From Bryopsis sp. KO-2023 (Eukaryota; Chlorophyta; Ulvophyceae; Bryopsidales; Bryopsidaceae): a DNA stretch of 64,000 nt. This document shows positions 20,181 through 32,617 of the stretch, piece after piece. Positions within the stretch are counted from its first letter, which is position 1. Every line of letters starts with the position of its first letter. Made by a program: the position numbers and the translations under genes. Under the pieces are notes generated by a model, which worked only from the letters and a program-made list of their open reading frames with translations, was not told the origin of the DNA and searched no databases. The stretch lies in contig BSYQ01000005.1 of NCBI GenBank assembly GCA_030272585.1, positions 4,619,501-4,683,500 on the forward strand, given 5' to 3'.

Positions 20181-22165
20181 CTACACCCCCACACATTCTG
20201 CAACCCCTTTCCCATCCAATATCGAGTAGAAAAAGAAGTTCCGTAGGGGCTCCGAATTGCCTCCGATGGCTTTCACAATCTCGTTGGCCAAAACGCCCCC
20301 AATCACTGCTGAAACGGGGGGGAGCTCCCCGACACCACACACATATTGGCACAAGGTCCGTTCGTCCAGGGAAGTCCCGTTCCAAGGTTGACCACCGGAG
20401 AGCCTTCCTGCTGTGGAAAGCATTTCATCCATGTCGCCAGGACCTGGCTGCCTGTTATGTCTCGATTCGAAGTCTGCACAAACTACAGAAAACCACCCCC
20501 TTTCAGGATTTCCTTGATAACTTCCTTTTTGATGGAAACAGGGCGATTCAGAAAAGCAGTGAATCTGAACTGGGTCTTTCATTTTTTTTTTGGATGTAAT
20601 TTTCTGTTTGGATTTTTGAATTTGTCAGATTGGTTCGCTCCAGAAAAGTTGGCCTTTTCCTTTCTCCTTTTTAGTTGCCCTCCTAACCTTGCAGAACGAA
20701 AAACAGTCCATGCATTTTCTTGCGCAAGGTGGGAACTCGTAAAGCTTCCTCCAATGGCACATAATCTATGGATGAGCAGGAAGGCCCTGCCTTGTTGGCT
20801 TTTCCCTGCGTAAAAAAATAACAGGATTCCACACAATAAAAAAAAACTGTGCAACCCACCCCCCAAAAAAGAGCAAGCAATCGATACAACACCATTGAGA
20901 TTTTTTATCTTCTTCGAAACTGCCACCGACTACTACCTTTTGATTGTAAGTGTGTTTCTGGAGGTCGACAAAAAAGTGGCCGAGACCTCCTAGCACCCTT
21001 CCCGAATAAAACATGATGTCGAACGCCCGGCACCATTTGTTGATTTTCAGTTGATCTGCGATAGATTGGCCCAAGCACACCACCAGGTTGAACGGCTGGA
21101 AGCCTTGGGCAGTGGAAAGAGCACCCATCGGTTGCGATGTCACTTTGACCAGCGGATTCATTTCTTGGAGAGTGGCTGCGCTGACACTGGCCACGCTGTG
21201 TTTGGAGCAGAAAACTTTAATCAAAGTCGAACAAATGCCCAGAATGGAATGGCAACAAAAAAACAGGAGCTAAATCGAAGTACAGTGAGATATATCTTAC
21301 ACATCCACTTCAGATATTAACGAGCGCCATGATGAGCAAGATTCGACATTACATTACATTGTATCCATGTTAAAAAAAAAAAGAAAAAGAACTCTTCCCC
21401 CCCCCCCCATTCCAAAAAATTAGAAATTAATACACAGGTCCTTTGTTCTGCTGACCTTTCATTTGGATTTGAACTGGTATGAATTAAAAAGTTTCCCGGG
21501 GGGGCATCCCTACATGGAGTGTCGTCTGCCAACACCACAGACCCGACCCCAGCCAGCACGATGTTTTTCGCCACCTGAGAAATGAAAAACACATCCAGGG
21601 TATTTCATCATCTTTCTTTTTTTCAAATATCACGTTTAGATATTTCAAGAAAAGGAAAAAACGAAGGGATATTTTGAAATAACCTAGTGAACTTCTTTTG
21701 CTTTTTTGTTTCCCATTTTTGTTTTCAACCCTGCACTGAAAATCGGTTTTGTCAATAAGGGTTCAAGAACAAATTTGAGCTATGCAGTCAAATCAAACAT
21801 GTTCCTCAAGAAAAATCGTTCAGAAACCGAAAACGATAAGTAAAAGAGTCTCTTTTGGGAGGGAAAAAAAATCCAACCAGCGGCTTACCTCAGCAGCTAG
21901 GCCACCACACCCAACCAGCAGGATTTTCACATCTTGCAGCCTGAAAGCCCACAACGCTTCAGATACCAAATCAAAAAAATACACAGAGGAGAACCTATGT
22001 ATCGTGTTTTAAGCGACGCATCATATTGGACGGAATAATGAACCGTTGAACCTCCGTGACAAAAGCTACGCAAATACTTCGAAAGCACCTTTTTTGAACT
22101 TCGACGCCCCACACTCTCAACTGCCTGTCGTAAACCTGCGCCTCAGCTTTCGTAAGATCCGCCAT
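20181..22165 (-). CDS. SAE1: SUMO-activating enzyme subunit 1 (SAE1/AOS1)
   Basis: Six exons (22165-22089, 21940-21889, 21574-21456, 21195-20937, 20805-20688, 20482-20181) give about 308 residues, near the usual family length. The N-terminus reads AEAQVYDRQLRVWGVEVQ, as in ThiF-type E1 subunits. The nucleotide-binding turn is VGCGGLAAE, followed by KNIVLAGVGSVVLADD. The C-terminus has ELPPVSAVIGGVLANEIVKA and RNFFFYSILDGKGV. SAE1 pairs with SAE2/UBA2, which carries the active cysteine, to adenylate SUMO and pass it to UBC9, mainly in the nucleus. The gene lies head to head with the small membrane-protein gene at 22434. Confidence 0.92.
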
Positions 22166-22433
22166 TCGAAACCCAACGCCAGTTCCAGGCTCGAGATGCT
22201 TTGTCCCAGAACCAGCGCTTGTTCAGAAAACTGGAAAAAGACCTCGGGAAATTGGCTTCGCCACCACGTTTGGCTTTCTGGACGTCATGCAGGCAATTTG
22301 ACAGAAACCGCGGTTTATGCCTGAACCGAAACCGCCAACCGTCCAAATTACGAGATCACCCTCATTCCTCGGTCACTTTTTATTCTTCGTTTTATTTTTT
22401 TCAAGGAGTCTTGACATTCGGCTGCCTGTCGAA
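22166..22433. promoter_or_regulatory. Shared divergent promoter region, SAE1 / small membrane protein
   Basis: Only 268 bases separate the two ATG codons on opposite strands, so both promoters and 5' UTRs must fit here. No TATA box could be assigned. The region is defined by the two gene starts, not by a motif. Confidence 0.5.
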
Positions 22434-23717
22434 ATGAAAGCTATGAGCAGCATGACGACGGGGCCTCGCCCTGTGCGGATGCAGGTGAGGACACCTCGAC
22501 TTGCGAGCCTGGGCTGTCGATGCCCAAATTTGAACGCTCGAGTCAAGTCTGCCCCACGGTGGAGGAGGGCTGCTGAACCGGTGAGTTTTTCCCCTCCATA
22601 ATCTGAATATTTTATTTCAATCAGGGATTCTTGATGTGAAAAAAAAGTTTTTTTTAAACCAGGGGCAGGCCTTTTTCAGTCCCGCATAAGACAAATTCAA
22701 AATTTTGAACTCAGTTTTTTTTTCTTTTTTACTACTTCTGCTATACTTGTTTCATTATATTATTTTAAATATTTTCAATATATTACATACAAATGGGTGG
22801 CATGGGCCCAGCACTTTAATAACAATAACGAACCGACCTCCCCTGCTTCCCTCTCGATATTCGACCTGAAAAAAAAACCTGTGTGGATAAACAACCAACT
22901 GCGATTTTCTCGATGGAAAATCTATCATGGGTTTCCAGATTCCCACCCCAAAACATTCCACCATCCAAACCAATCAATGTTCTGTTGTTTTTTCGCTGTC
23001 GTTAGGACCGGCCGAATTTAGCCATGGAAGATACCCCGGAAGAGCCTTCAATTGACACGTCGGATGTGCTTGGGGATTTGATGCCAGTCGGCCCTAATGA
23101 TGCTCAGTATGACGACGATTCGTGGGAAGGAGAACAATGGGAAGTAAGTGTGTGTGTGGGGGGGGGGGAAATGCCAGTGTACTTTTTTTGCTTTGTTGTC
23201 TGATGTGCTCAACCGACGGCTGAACGGAGACGTAGAATTGCATTGGATATATTTGTCGTGTCAATACTCGTTGCCAATATGGATGGAATAGGTCTGTTTT
23301 TTTTGTTGCTGAATTGAAAAGGTGCTCGGGGGGGCCGTAGACCTTTTCGGGGTTCGTGTGTTATTATTATTTTTTATTATTTTTATATTTTTGGCATCCT
23401 GATCCTCTGTGAAAAAGGACAGCATTGTGTGTGTTTTTTGGCTGCTTCTTTTTTGGTTTTCTCGAGGTGTTTGCAATGGGAAAAGGCTATTGACTGGAGT
23501 GTGCTATCTCTGTGTAGTGGCTCGGTTTTGTGATGGAAAATTTCCTTCCGTTGGTTGTGGTGCTTGGAATGGGCATCGGGGGAATTGCAGCGACGTTTTA
23601 CAACCAGGGAGCCACAGTTTTGGTCACTCCGTAAGCACTTTTGTCATACGTTTTCTGATTGTTATTTATTAATATTACTGTTTTTTCAGGGGGTGGGGAT
23701 ACCCCTTTGCATCTTAA
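22434..23717 (+). CDS. Small single-span membrane protein, possible organelle transit peptide
   Basis: Four exons (22434-22580, 23006-23143, 23518-23630, 23690-23717) join in phase and encode about 141 residues. The first ~50 residues are rich in Arg, Ser, Thr and Ala with few acids, like a plastid or mitochondrial targeting sequence. An acidic middle follows (MEDTPEEPSIDTSDVLGDLM, DDDSWEGEQWE). A hydrophobic span, FLPLVVVLGMGIGGIAATFY, is followed by a short tail GWGYPFAS. The family is not recognised. A small organelle-membrane subunit would fit the shape but is inference. Confidence 0.6.
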
Positions 23718-24658
23718 CAGTTCATAGCATAATAATAATGAGTAATAATGAGTAATATGACAATGAGTTTTGGACAGATTTCTTATTTTTTTTGGAGTGC
23801 ATCTTAAATATGTGATTATTCCAGCTGATGCTCTGCTGTTGTTTTTTTTTATTATTATTATTATTTTTTTTTTTTTGGGGGGGGAAGGAGGGAAAGTGAA
23901 AATTTTCCATTCACTATACATTATATGAAATGAGCATCACAGGTGGGAAAAACACCACATCTGATGAGGAAACTTCCTGAAGTGATTTCTGTTTGACGTT
24001 TGTTATCAGGGCTCAAGAAGATCGACCGGCCCGGGCTTTCGTTGTCGACGAGTGATGTTTTCGAGACGCCTTCCATGAATCTGTGCTTGGGTTTTTGTTC
24101 ATTTTCAGTTTCAGCATTTCGTTTCTTTTTTTGGACGAAATGTCCAGCAGTTTTGCCGACCATCTTTGTGTAATGGGGTGACCAACGTGTTTTTTTTTTG
24201 TTTCTTCTTCATATCGACAAAAAAGATCCTCCAGGCAAAAAAAACATAGGAGAAAATACCAAATCCAAAGAAAAAACCTGCTTTCCCATCAAATTTCATT
24301 CCCCCAAAAGAACTTTTCAAAGGAACAGCCTTGTCTAAAGCATTTGCTTCTGAGTTGGCTCATTGGGTGCCATGACTTCGACAGAATACAGTGAAAGCTT
24401 TTTTGAAAAACAAAATCATACAACCCCAATCTCAGAATTTATCCCTGATCCTAAGTCCAAGCATCAAGCCTTTCTCGAAAGCAACACAGCTGAACAGTTG
24501 TGCGGCTCTTTCTATTAACCCAGCAAAACAAAGGCACTCCTGAGGACCTCCCTTATGATTTCCCTTTCGTCAGTTGTGCAGGTTGCAAAACTTGCGGGGG
24601 GTTGCAAAACTTGCGGGGGGTTGCAAAACTCCCGGGAGTCTTCAAAATCCAGCGTTTT
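23718..24658. other. Intergenic region with a short tandem repeat
   Basis: About 940 bases hold the 3' ends of the membrane-protein gene (+) and the isochorismatase gene (-). It includes an oligo-T/oligo-G junction near 23870-23885. No coding exon could be supported. Confidence 0.5.
24582..24636. repeat. Tandem repeat, about 19-bp unit
   Basis: The unit GTTGCAAAACTTGCGGGGG occurs twice in a row and a third copy breaks off as GTTGCAAAACTCCCGGG. It lies just beyond the isochorismatase stop codon. Confidence 0.85.
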
Positions 24659-26571
24659 TCAACTCTTTTTTACAATTTCCAGAAACTTCACAACATGGAG
24701 GGCACTGGCAACATCGTCGGTCGCTTTTCTTTCGCCAAAGCTGATACAGCTTTGAATCCTGGTGCCTGCAATTTCGTCCCACAAAGAATCAATCAAACTG
24801 AGTCCGACATTTCTATTTGCATGCATACCTCTCGAAAATATATTAAAGATGGATATAGAAAACTGTGCCAACAGATCCAACAGATATCGATTCACTTCCA
24901 CTGTTTTTCTTCTTAAAAAGACATGAAGCATTTTTACTTAGTTAGAACTGCATTGTTCGACATCTCACAGCATGATGTTTTATATTTATTTACAAAACTT
25001 CTACCAATCAAGCCAACTGTTACCATCACCTTTGCATCCTCCATTACTTGAAACAACACCATCTCGGACGTGCACAACAAAGCACCAGCTTGCACCATTC
25101 TCTGGAATTGAAACAGAAGCAAGCAACCCATTTGCAAAACATGGTGTAAACATGAAAACTATCGTATCCCAACAAGTACTGGCCAGGGGCTGTCAGCCTT
25201 GGAACATGTCAGGGATGCCAGCCACAGTCATTGGGGGGTGAGGGGAAAATCGCAGATTTTGGCGAGTTGCAACATCATGTGTTTGAACAATCCTTCGTTT
25301 TAGCCCCTGAAACAAGACTTGTGAAGCTTCTGTGTGGTATTTTTTTTACCTGGAAAGCTACAGCTCGGTCAGCCAGCCTCGATGAAGACACACCATCCAC
25401 CACGATATGCACCTCATATCCATTCTCTATTCATCACAACCACCATGCGACAATCAATGAAACGTCCATGAATGATTTTGCCAAAACAATACTGCTGGAT
25501 CGGGTTCTGTTCATGGAAGGAAAACATCGTAAAAAGGAACTGAGTGAAACCTGCTTGCCTGTCAGACCTACATGCATCGACCAGCTGTTTGATTGTTACA
25601 CTGGTCATGCCAACTGAGAAGGAAAAGAAACGATACAGACATCGATCAATCCTCACCGATCAAGTCGAGAGTTGTTTGCAGCACACACACATGAGCCTCG
25701 ATTCCGACCAACAGAATCTAACCAACACCCCACACACATCGTGAACATCGCTTCTCGAGCTCATTCTTACATGAGTCAAAAAACCAAAAACCCGGCCAGA
25801 CATCGCACCTTGTGAATCATGCTCAAGCTGGACAGGTAATCCCTCACCTCAGGCACTGATCAAAAACGGGCGAAACAGAAGTGAAACCTTGCAAGTACAA
25901 GTAAGTTGTAGCTGCCGAAAAGAAGCCATATGGCCGAACATAAACTCAACCATCCACATTTTATTTGCATCAAACGAAGAGCAAGGCACACACACACACA
26001 CATTGGCATCCCCCCCCCAAAAAAAATAAATAAATAAAATAGAAACCGACCCATCATGCTGAATTTGGTTTTCGCCACCACTGGCGATCCCTCCGGAACG
26101 TGCGCCGCCAGTTCTTCCACGGTGCTTCCCAAGGCCTTGGGATATTGCTCAGTGATCACAACTGGGATTTGCAGTTCATGGGCAGCCCTCAGCTGGGCAT
26201 CATGGGAAAAAAACTCAGTACAGATCGGTCCATCATCTGAGAAAAAGCTTCTTGATTTCTGTTCGCACTCTGGCTTCTGGAAAAACCATTGAGGTTCACA
26301 TGTTCTTTTCCCTGTGTGTTTTTTCACTCCGATCAATCCAGCGGGTTTGCTGGAATGGAAGATCGTGCAGGATTCCACCCAGATTCAGGATAATCGACGA
26401 TCGAAGAACGATATAGCGTCCAGAGATATTATGACGGACCATGCGTCGCGAAGTATCTATGACGGCGGGCATGCCCGCAATGACGGTTCGAAATCTCTCC
26501 TGAACATCGCAGACGAACAGGGCGCAATCCGAGGTCGAAAGCTTCCCGACCTGGCCTGGTGCCAGCGGCAT
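24659..26571 (-). CDS. Isochorismatase-family hydrolase (ISOC/YcaC-like)
   Basis: Seven predicted exons (26571-26440, 26192-26051, 25855-25809, 25717-25657, 25426-25350, 25101-25005, 24765-24659) give about 220 residues. Family blocks are LFVCDVQERF (catalytic Asp), IPVVITEQYPKALGSTVEEL, VVAKTKFSMM (catalytic Lys), LLVGIEAHVCVLQTTLDL (nucleophile Cys) and NGYEVHIVVDGVSSSRLADR. The Asp-Lys-Cys triad is complete. Substrates vary widely in this family, so none is assigned. Exons 1-5 are firm. The exon 6 donor is ambiguous: an upstream GTGATG site directly after MEDAK is also possible, and the last exon is placed by phase and by a weak match of HVVKFLEIVKK to the family tail. The gene is head to head with the LSD1-like gene. 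Confidence 0.85.
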
Positions 26572-26743
26572 CTTGAATCGCTGTCGAACGAAATCCGCGC
26601 GCGCGCGTTCAGCGCACACCAAATCTTGTCTATGTAATGTGGCTCATTCTGTGGCATCTGTGAGGTTTGGGCAGTCGAACGCGCATCCCGACAACTTCGC
26701 CCCTCGTGTGCGGAGCCGAAAAAGCTGAGTGTGTGGGGTGAGC
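26572..26743. promoter_or_regulatory. Short divergent promoter, isochorismatase / LSD1-like gene
   Basis: Only 172 bases separate the two ATGs. The segment is GC-richer than nearby introns and includes a GCGCGCGCG run at about 26598-26606. No TATA box is evident, which suits a bidirectional initiator-type promoter. This is inference from spacing and composition. Confidence 0.5.
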
Positions 26744-29700
26744 ATGGCGCAATCGGATCAGAACGGTGGCAGTGCCGACCCCCCGTCCGACCACACAACT
26801 TCGACGAACAGAATGCCCGTTCGGGCGCGGGCGCGAGTGAGCTACGACGAGGGAACGAAGGGCGAGAAGCTGATAAATCTGGAAGGCAAAGAGGAAAGTC
26901 GTCCCAACAAAAGACACCGCTCGGGCAACGTGGGCGAATTACGTAAAAGGCAAATCCCTGAAGCGGAACTCGAGTCCAGGACTGCGTGGGCGGTTGGGTT
27001 GAACGGCGTGGCGCTGTCTGAAGACGAGCAGTGGTTGTTGCCATCCGGTACTGATGAATCTGCATATATCAAGGTAAAAAAAGAAAAGCGGTGGGGTGTG
27101 TGTGTGGCGGTGGGAGAGGGTTATGGGCAAGGAAGGAAATAACAACTCCATATGAACTGGTCATGGAAAGCTAATCGGTGTGGATGGGGAAAAATTGGAC
27201 AGAAACTTTGATAGGAATGATTCCATCCAATCAAAAATAAAATAAAAAAATGAATACAGTAAAATAAACATAAGTATGAGACATAAAAATAAATAAAATT
27301 ACAAATAAATGCTTCTGGATTTGATCATGGGTTGAGAGAGTCATTCTGGCAAACCAGGTTCGGAATCATGTTTTGGCGAAATGGAGGGCGGATGTGTCGC
27401 AATGGCTGACGGAAGAAGAAGCTGCTGTCAAGATCATGCCCAAATTTCGCCACCTGGTCACGGCCGCATGGCGATTCTTGACTCAATATGGCTACATCAA
27501 TTTTGGGGTTGCCCCGGCCATCACGGACAGGGGCCTGAAAGCGGATCACAACAAAGGGACAGTGATCATCGTAGGAGCGGGGCTTGCAGGTGGGTGGCTG
27601 GGTGTGTGGAGTTGAGTGGCAAGGGAGGTGTGGCGATCGCCCAGTAAACTTCTTTCGTTTTTTTTTGGTGAATGAATTTATGATGTTTTAATTCACTGTT
27701 AGTTTTTTTTATTTATTTGAGGATAATTTGGAGGGGTTTTTTGTGGTTAAATTTTAATTGTGGTGGGAAGGTCTCGGAGCAGCACGGCAATTGAGGGGAA
27801 TGGGACACACCGTTGTGATTTTGGAAGGCAGGGATCGACTGGGTGGCCGAGTTCATACCAAGAGAATGCAGGTACAGTTTTTAATCCTGATCGCCAACAT
27901 TTTTTATTTTTTGGAAAAGAAAAAGCACCCAAGATCATCAATCCCTTGATTAAAAAAAAAAGAAAGACCACAAAAAAAAGATGGGGCTGTTCATTTTTAT
28001 TTCAATCAGTTAGTTAATTTGTTGTTATTGTTATTTTTTTTATTTTTATTTTTTTTGGGGGGGAGGGTTGAAGAATGACTTCTATCAATCTTTATCTTTC
28101 TTCACTTGGAGAAAAATAACCCTGAAGTAAAATTTTAGAAATATAATGTAACTGGCCCATATCACTCACTTAGATTATGGACGGGCTGCATGCAATTTTC
28201 GGTCTCAATGTAATACAATCAAAAATATATATTTATATGTGTCGTAATATAATAATATATTTTGTTTGTATTTGTATAGTTCTATCTATTATTTGCTTTT
28301 CCATATTTTAGAAATAGTGAAGGTTTTTTTTTGACAGAAAGGGGAGGCTGTGGCTGTCGCCGATCTGGGGGGAAGTGTGATCAGTGGAATTGATGGAAAT
28401 CCATTGGCAGTGCTGGCCAAGCAACTTTCCATCCCTCTCCACCGTATCAATGATGACACACCCTTTTACTTTTCCGATGGTACCCTTGTGAACAAACAAA
28501 TCGATGCCGAGGTAAAAAAAAAAATGAAAACCAAAAGAAAATAATGTGTGCTCCGCAAAACATGCATTAGAAAGAAAATGAAAGAAGAAAACAAAACAAA
28601 ACAAATTATCCCTCCGAGAATGAAGCGCTGGTCTAATCTTAAGGAAAAGAACAATTACCCAACCAACCTCAAAAAAGAGGCTCGACAGATCCATGTTTTT
28701 TTGTTTTTTTTTGGTTTTCTTTGAAAAAACCTTAAGATAAATCCTGTCAACATGACTGATGATTTCTGTCTTCCCTTCAGGCGGAGCAAACTTACAATGC
28801 AATGCTGGACAGTTGCAGCTACGTTCGGGAGCAATTGGGGGATTCAGCCAACAATATTGCTCTGGGAACAGCCCTGGAGGCGCTGTGGAATCAAGAAGAA
28901 GACAAAAGACCCTTGAAACGAAGGCTGCTCGACTGGCATTTGGCAAACCTTGAATTCGCAAACGCATCCAAGCTGGACACCCTGTCGATGAGGGGCTGGG
29001 ATCAAGACGATCCGTATGAACTGCTTGGATCACATATTTTCCTCCCAGGTCAGTTTTAGACCTCGTTTTGGATTCTTGTGGGGGGCTGTATAGCCCTTCT
29101 TGCTTTTTTCGGGAAGATGCTTGTTGCAGGCAAAAAAATCAACTTTTTTTAATATAGATTGTCACTGTTTTATCAAAATATCTTTTTCTAGTATAGGAAT
29201 GTAAAAAACCATCAGGCTAATTTAAAAAATTGCTTAGAGATGTGTGGCAGAGTTTGTCCAAATATTTATCAGATCCTGGTGGGGTGGGGTGGGGTGCTGG
29301 GCAGTGGTGTTGTGGTTCAATTTCATTTTCTCCAATGTTTTTTCAACCAGGGTGCAATCTTCGGTTGGTTGCGGCCTTGGCAGATGGGCTGCCTGTGTTT
29401 TTCAACAGCATGGTCCACACCATTCAATACACCAAAGAGGGGGTTTCCGTCCAAACGCAAAAGGCAAATTTCAAAGGTGAGCTGGGATGGACAATCTTCC
29501 ACCACCCAATGCCGGTGTTTTTCTTTTTTTTTCGTGACTAAAGATATTCGAAAGCTCCTATTGGATGGCTGCATCGACACCATTTTTGAACCATGTTTTG
29601 CAGGAGTAGTAGTGTATGTGTGGCTTTTAGTGATTAATAAAAGATTAATAGATTAATTTAAATTCTGTAAATTTTTATTTTATTTTATTTTTACCTTGAT

Positions 29701-32131
29701 GCAGGGGATGCTGTGTTGGTAACCATTCCACTCGGAGTGCTGAAACGAGATTTGGTCAAGTTCGAGCCCCCTCTGAGCGAAAGAAAACGGGGGGCCATAC
29801 AAAGGTTGGGATTTGGAGTCCTCAACAAGGTGAACACTTGAAATCAACCGATATTTCCATGTCCTGTGGTTTTCCCTGTTTTGGGATGCCTGACAGCAGA
29901 AATCTGGAGGTTATCCCTTCGCAATGATCGCTGTCCAATGAATGGATGAGTCTTTAGGCTGCCAAATTGCTTTCATTTGATTGTTTTTTCAAAAAGCCGT
30001 TAAAAGTCGCCAGGGACGGTTCCTATGTGCAACATGGGGAGGTTTGGTTTAGGGTTTAGGGTTGCGCGAGCGACCGACATAGGGCACATTCGTCGGACAT
30101 GGGACCACGGTCCTTGGTGACTTTTAACGAGACGTGTTTTTGCAGGTGGTAATTCTTTTTCCTGAAGTGTTTTGGGGCGACCGGAATGATATGTTTGGCC
30201 ACGTGAACGAAGCGGTCGAGGACCGAGGGAAGTATTTCTTGTTCTATTCTTACGCCCACATCTCAGGGGGGGCTCTATTGATTGCCTTGGTGGCAGGTGA
30301 GTCTTGCCACATGAGGTGGAAAGAATAAAAAAAATTGACCGTCAATTCTTTTTTCCCTCCATGTTCTAGCGGGGATGGCGCTTTAATTAAGCTGCGTTGT
30401 CGAGTAGTTTCTTTTGTCCTTTTTTTTGGGGGGGGGAAAGAGGTCGAAATGAAAGGAATGTTTTTTGTTTTGTTTTGCAGGGGAAGCGGCTGTCAAATTT
30501 GAGGAAATCGATAAAGGGCAAGCGGTTGGTGAAGTGATGGCCACGTTGCGAAGGATTTTCGAGCCCAAAGGGGTCACCGTGCCTCCACCCCTGGAGGTAA
30601 TGCGCTCAATCGAAAAAAAAAAAAAAAAAGATACAAATAAAAAACGAAATCAAGCAACTAATCTGGCATTCGATTGGTAGAGATAGACTTCCTAACTCGA
30701 GTTGCCATGCTTCATCGCACTCTGAAGTTCAGGTCAGACATGGTGATAAGTAGTGGGAGTGCATATCAGGTGGTGTGTACGCGCTGGGGAAAGGACCCAT
30801 TGTCGTTCGGATCCTACTCCAGCGTTTCGGTGGGGTCCCCTGGAGCAGAGGATTACGACATCATGGCCGAAAGCGAAGGAAATCGATTGTTCTTCGCGGG
30901 CGAAGCCACCACTCGGAAATATCCGGCCACCATGCACGGAGCGTACATATCGGGCCTTAGGGAGGCTGCCAACATCTCGGCTGCCCTGGAACGATTGAGA
31001 AAAGAGAAGCTTTGGAAAAACGGAAACTCGAATGCACCCCCCTCGATGGCTGATAAGGTCTCGGTGGATAAGAAGCTCACCACAGGTCAACTCATAAACA
31101 AGGTAAGGCAGGGAGGGCAAGTTGGAATGAAAAGTGACATCAGATAGGAAATGCGTGCGATATGTGTGCGGCCGGTGTTTTTTTCTTTTCTCATCGATTG
31201 TTGATATATATATAGATTGCGATTGCTGTGTCCCGAGTGCCATTTTGACCACAGTTTGGGTGCATAAACCCATCAAATTGAACACTGGGATGGTCTGACA
31301 TGGATGGATGTGTTGTCGGCACCGCAGATTACTTCTCAAGTGAAGCCAGACGTGGAGTTCGGTTGTTTCTCAGTGATATTCGGCCCCTCAACAGGCCAAT
31401 ACCAGAATCACGCCTTGGTTCAGATTGACCTAGGTACTTGGATCCCAAAGGGCCCTCGTTTTGTTCTCTTCTGTCTGACTTTGGATGGTGCATCTCATGA
31501 AAAAGAAACGAGCAAGGCTTGTGGTCTGTGCTGGGAGGGAAAAAACCTTCGTTTTGATGATCGTATTTTTCTTGAATTCGACAAGCCGAGTTTCCACCGA
31601 CACACCCCACCTATCGGATTATACCCCATTGCCCAAAGCTGTACATTGTGAATAAGGCACTAAAATATTGTCAAAGTTCGAAAAAGGGGTGGATGGGTGG
31701 GTTCGTTCAAACTCAAGTTTCAACTCTGGGATAGTCCCTCAGATCCACTTGGTGCGGAAAAAAAAAAGAAAGTGAACCATACTTGGCCATCATTGCCTCC
31801 AGACATACATCATTGTTGTGAAACTCGTTCATTTCCCTTGGCGATGACAATACAGAAGAAGAGGTTCCATATATTGACCACAACTACTATGATTTCTATA
31901 GGAAAGATGCAACCTGGTGGAAGAGCAAAGAAGTCCCACGCAGTCATGAACATCACTTTGACTCGAGACCAGGTTTCCCTGTTGGAAAAGTTGCAGGGAG
32001 GGGATGGTCAAAGGCTCATCGCTGTGGCTGATGACATGGGGATTCACCTCAACAGGAAGGGCCCCACCACCGAGGCCCTGTATGGCATAGTGAACGAAAT
32101 CGCAGGGGAAAAAGAAAAAGAACTCGCATGA
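26744..32131 (+). CDS. LSD1-like (LDL/FLD type) histone demethylase
   Basis: Twelve exons join in phase to about 763 residues: 26744-27073, 27358-27589, 27771-27871, 28338-28511, 28781-29048, 29351-29476, 29705-29829, 30146-30296, 30481-30596, 30770-31102, 31328-31433, 31902-32131. Order of parts: a basic N-terminus; a SWIRM domain ([20 protein letters not shown] to [10 protein letters not shown], about residues 111-165); the FAD dinucleotide motif [17 protein letters not shown] with [18 protein letters not shown]; the flavin-contact lysine in [10 protein letters not shown]; and the C-terminal [19 protein letters not shown]. As in plant homologues there is no coiled-coil tower insertion. These flavoenzymes oxidise mono- and dimethyl H3K4, or act in such complexes. 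The tail after LTTGQLINK is less conserved. Confidence 0.93.
28151..28218 (+). repeat. Interspersed short repeat, copy E (intronic)
   Basis: It reads ACTGGCCCATATCACTCACT, then ATGGACGGGCTGCATG, then GGTCTCAATGTAATACAATC. It matches the dispersed family and sits in intron 3 of the LSD1-like gene, same orientation as the gene. Confidence 0.7.
29998..30129. repeat. 132-bp foldback element with telomere-type repeats
   Basis: Arms 29998-30020 and 30107-30129 are 23-bp inverted repeats with three mismatches (CGTTAAAAGTC at the outer ends). Inside the arms lies TTTAGGGTTTAGGG at 30048-30061, two exact plant-type telomere units. The element occupies intron 7 of the LSD1-like gene and ends 16 bases before exon 8, so it includes or abuts the splice-site region. 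Confidence 0.75.
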
Positions 32132-32617
32132 TTTTATCAATGGGTTGATTGAAGGTTTTTTTCTTTTTTTTTGGGGGGGGGGGGCATGTGTTGTTGAGGT
32201 TCCGTAGTAGATCGAACATATAGCACTTGGACGAAGGCAGAAGAAGTGGGGTTTTCATTTAGTAGGGGGGGCAAAAACCCAGCTGGGAAAATTTTGTGTG
32301 ATGGGAAAAAACAAAGACAGAAAAAGAACTAGAATGTGGAAACAGTAAAAGCTACGACTAACACTGGATGGCGTGTCACAGGGGGTATCCGGTTCTCCCC
32401 CATCGTCTGAATATTTAAACTGAACTAGAGCTAAAATACCACAAGAAAACTAAACACCACTCATTACGGCACAGCACCCCTCTATCCATCAAGCCCCCCT
32501 CAAAGAAAGAAGCAGCACGACGCAGCATTGCGTGTTGAGAAACAAGGCAAATAATTCTATGGCGATAAAAATGAAAACAATAAGAAAAAGAGTACGATCG
32601 ATGGCGATGGGTGTGTG
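32132..32617. other. Convergent intergenic region
   Basis: About 490 bases lie between the stops of the LSD1-like gene (+) and DCAF13 (-). An oligo-T/oligo-G junction lies at about 32158-32184. No gene is seen; both 3' UTRs should be here. Confidence 0.6.
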
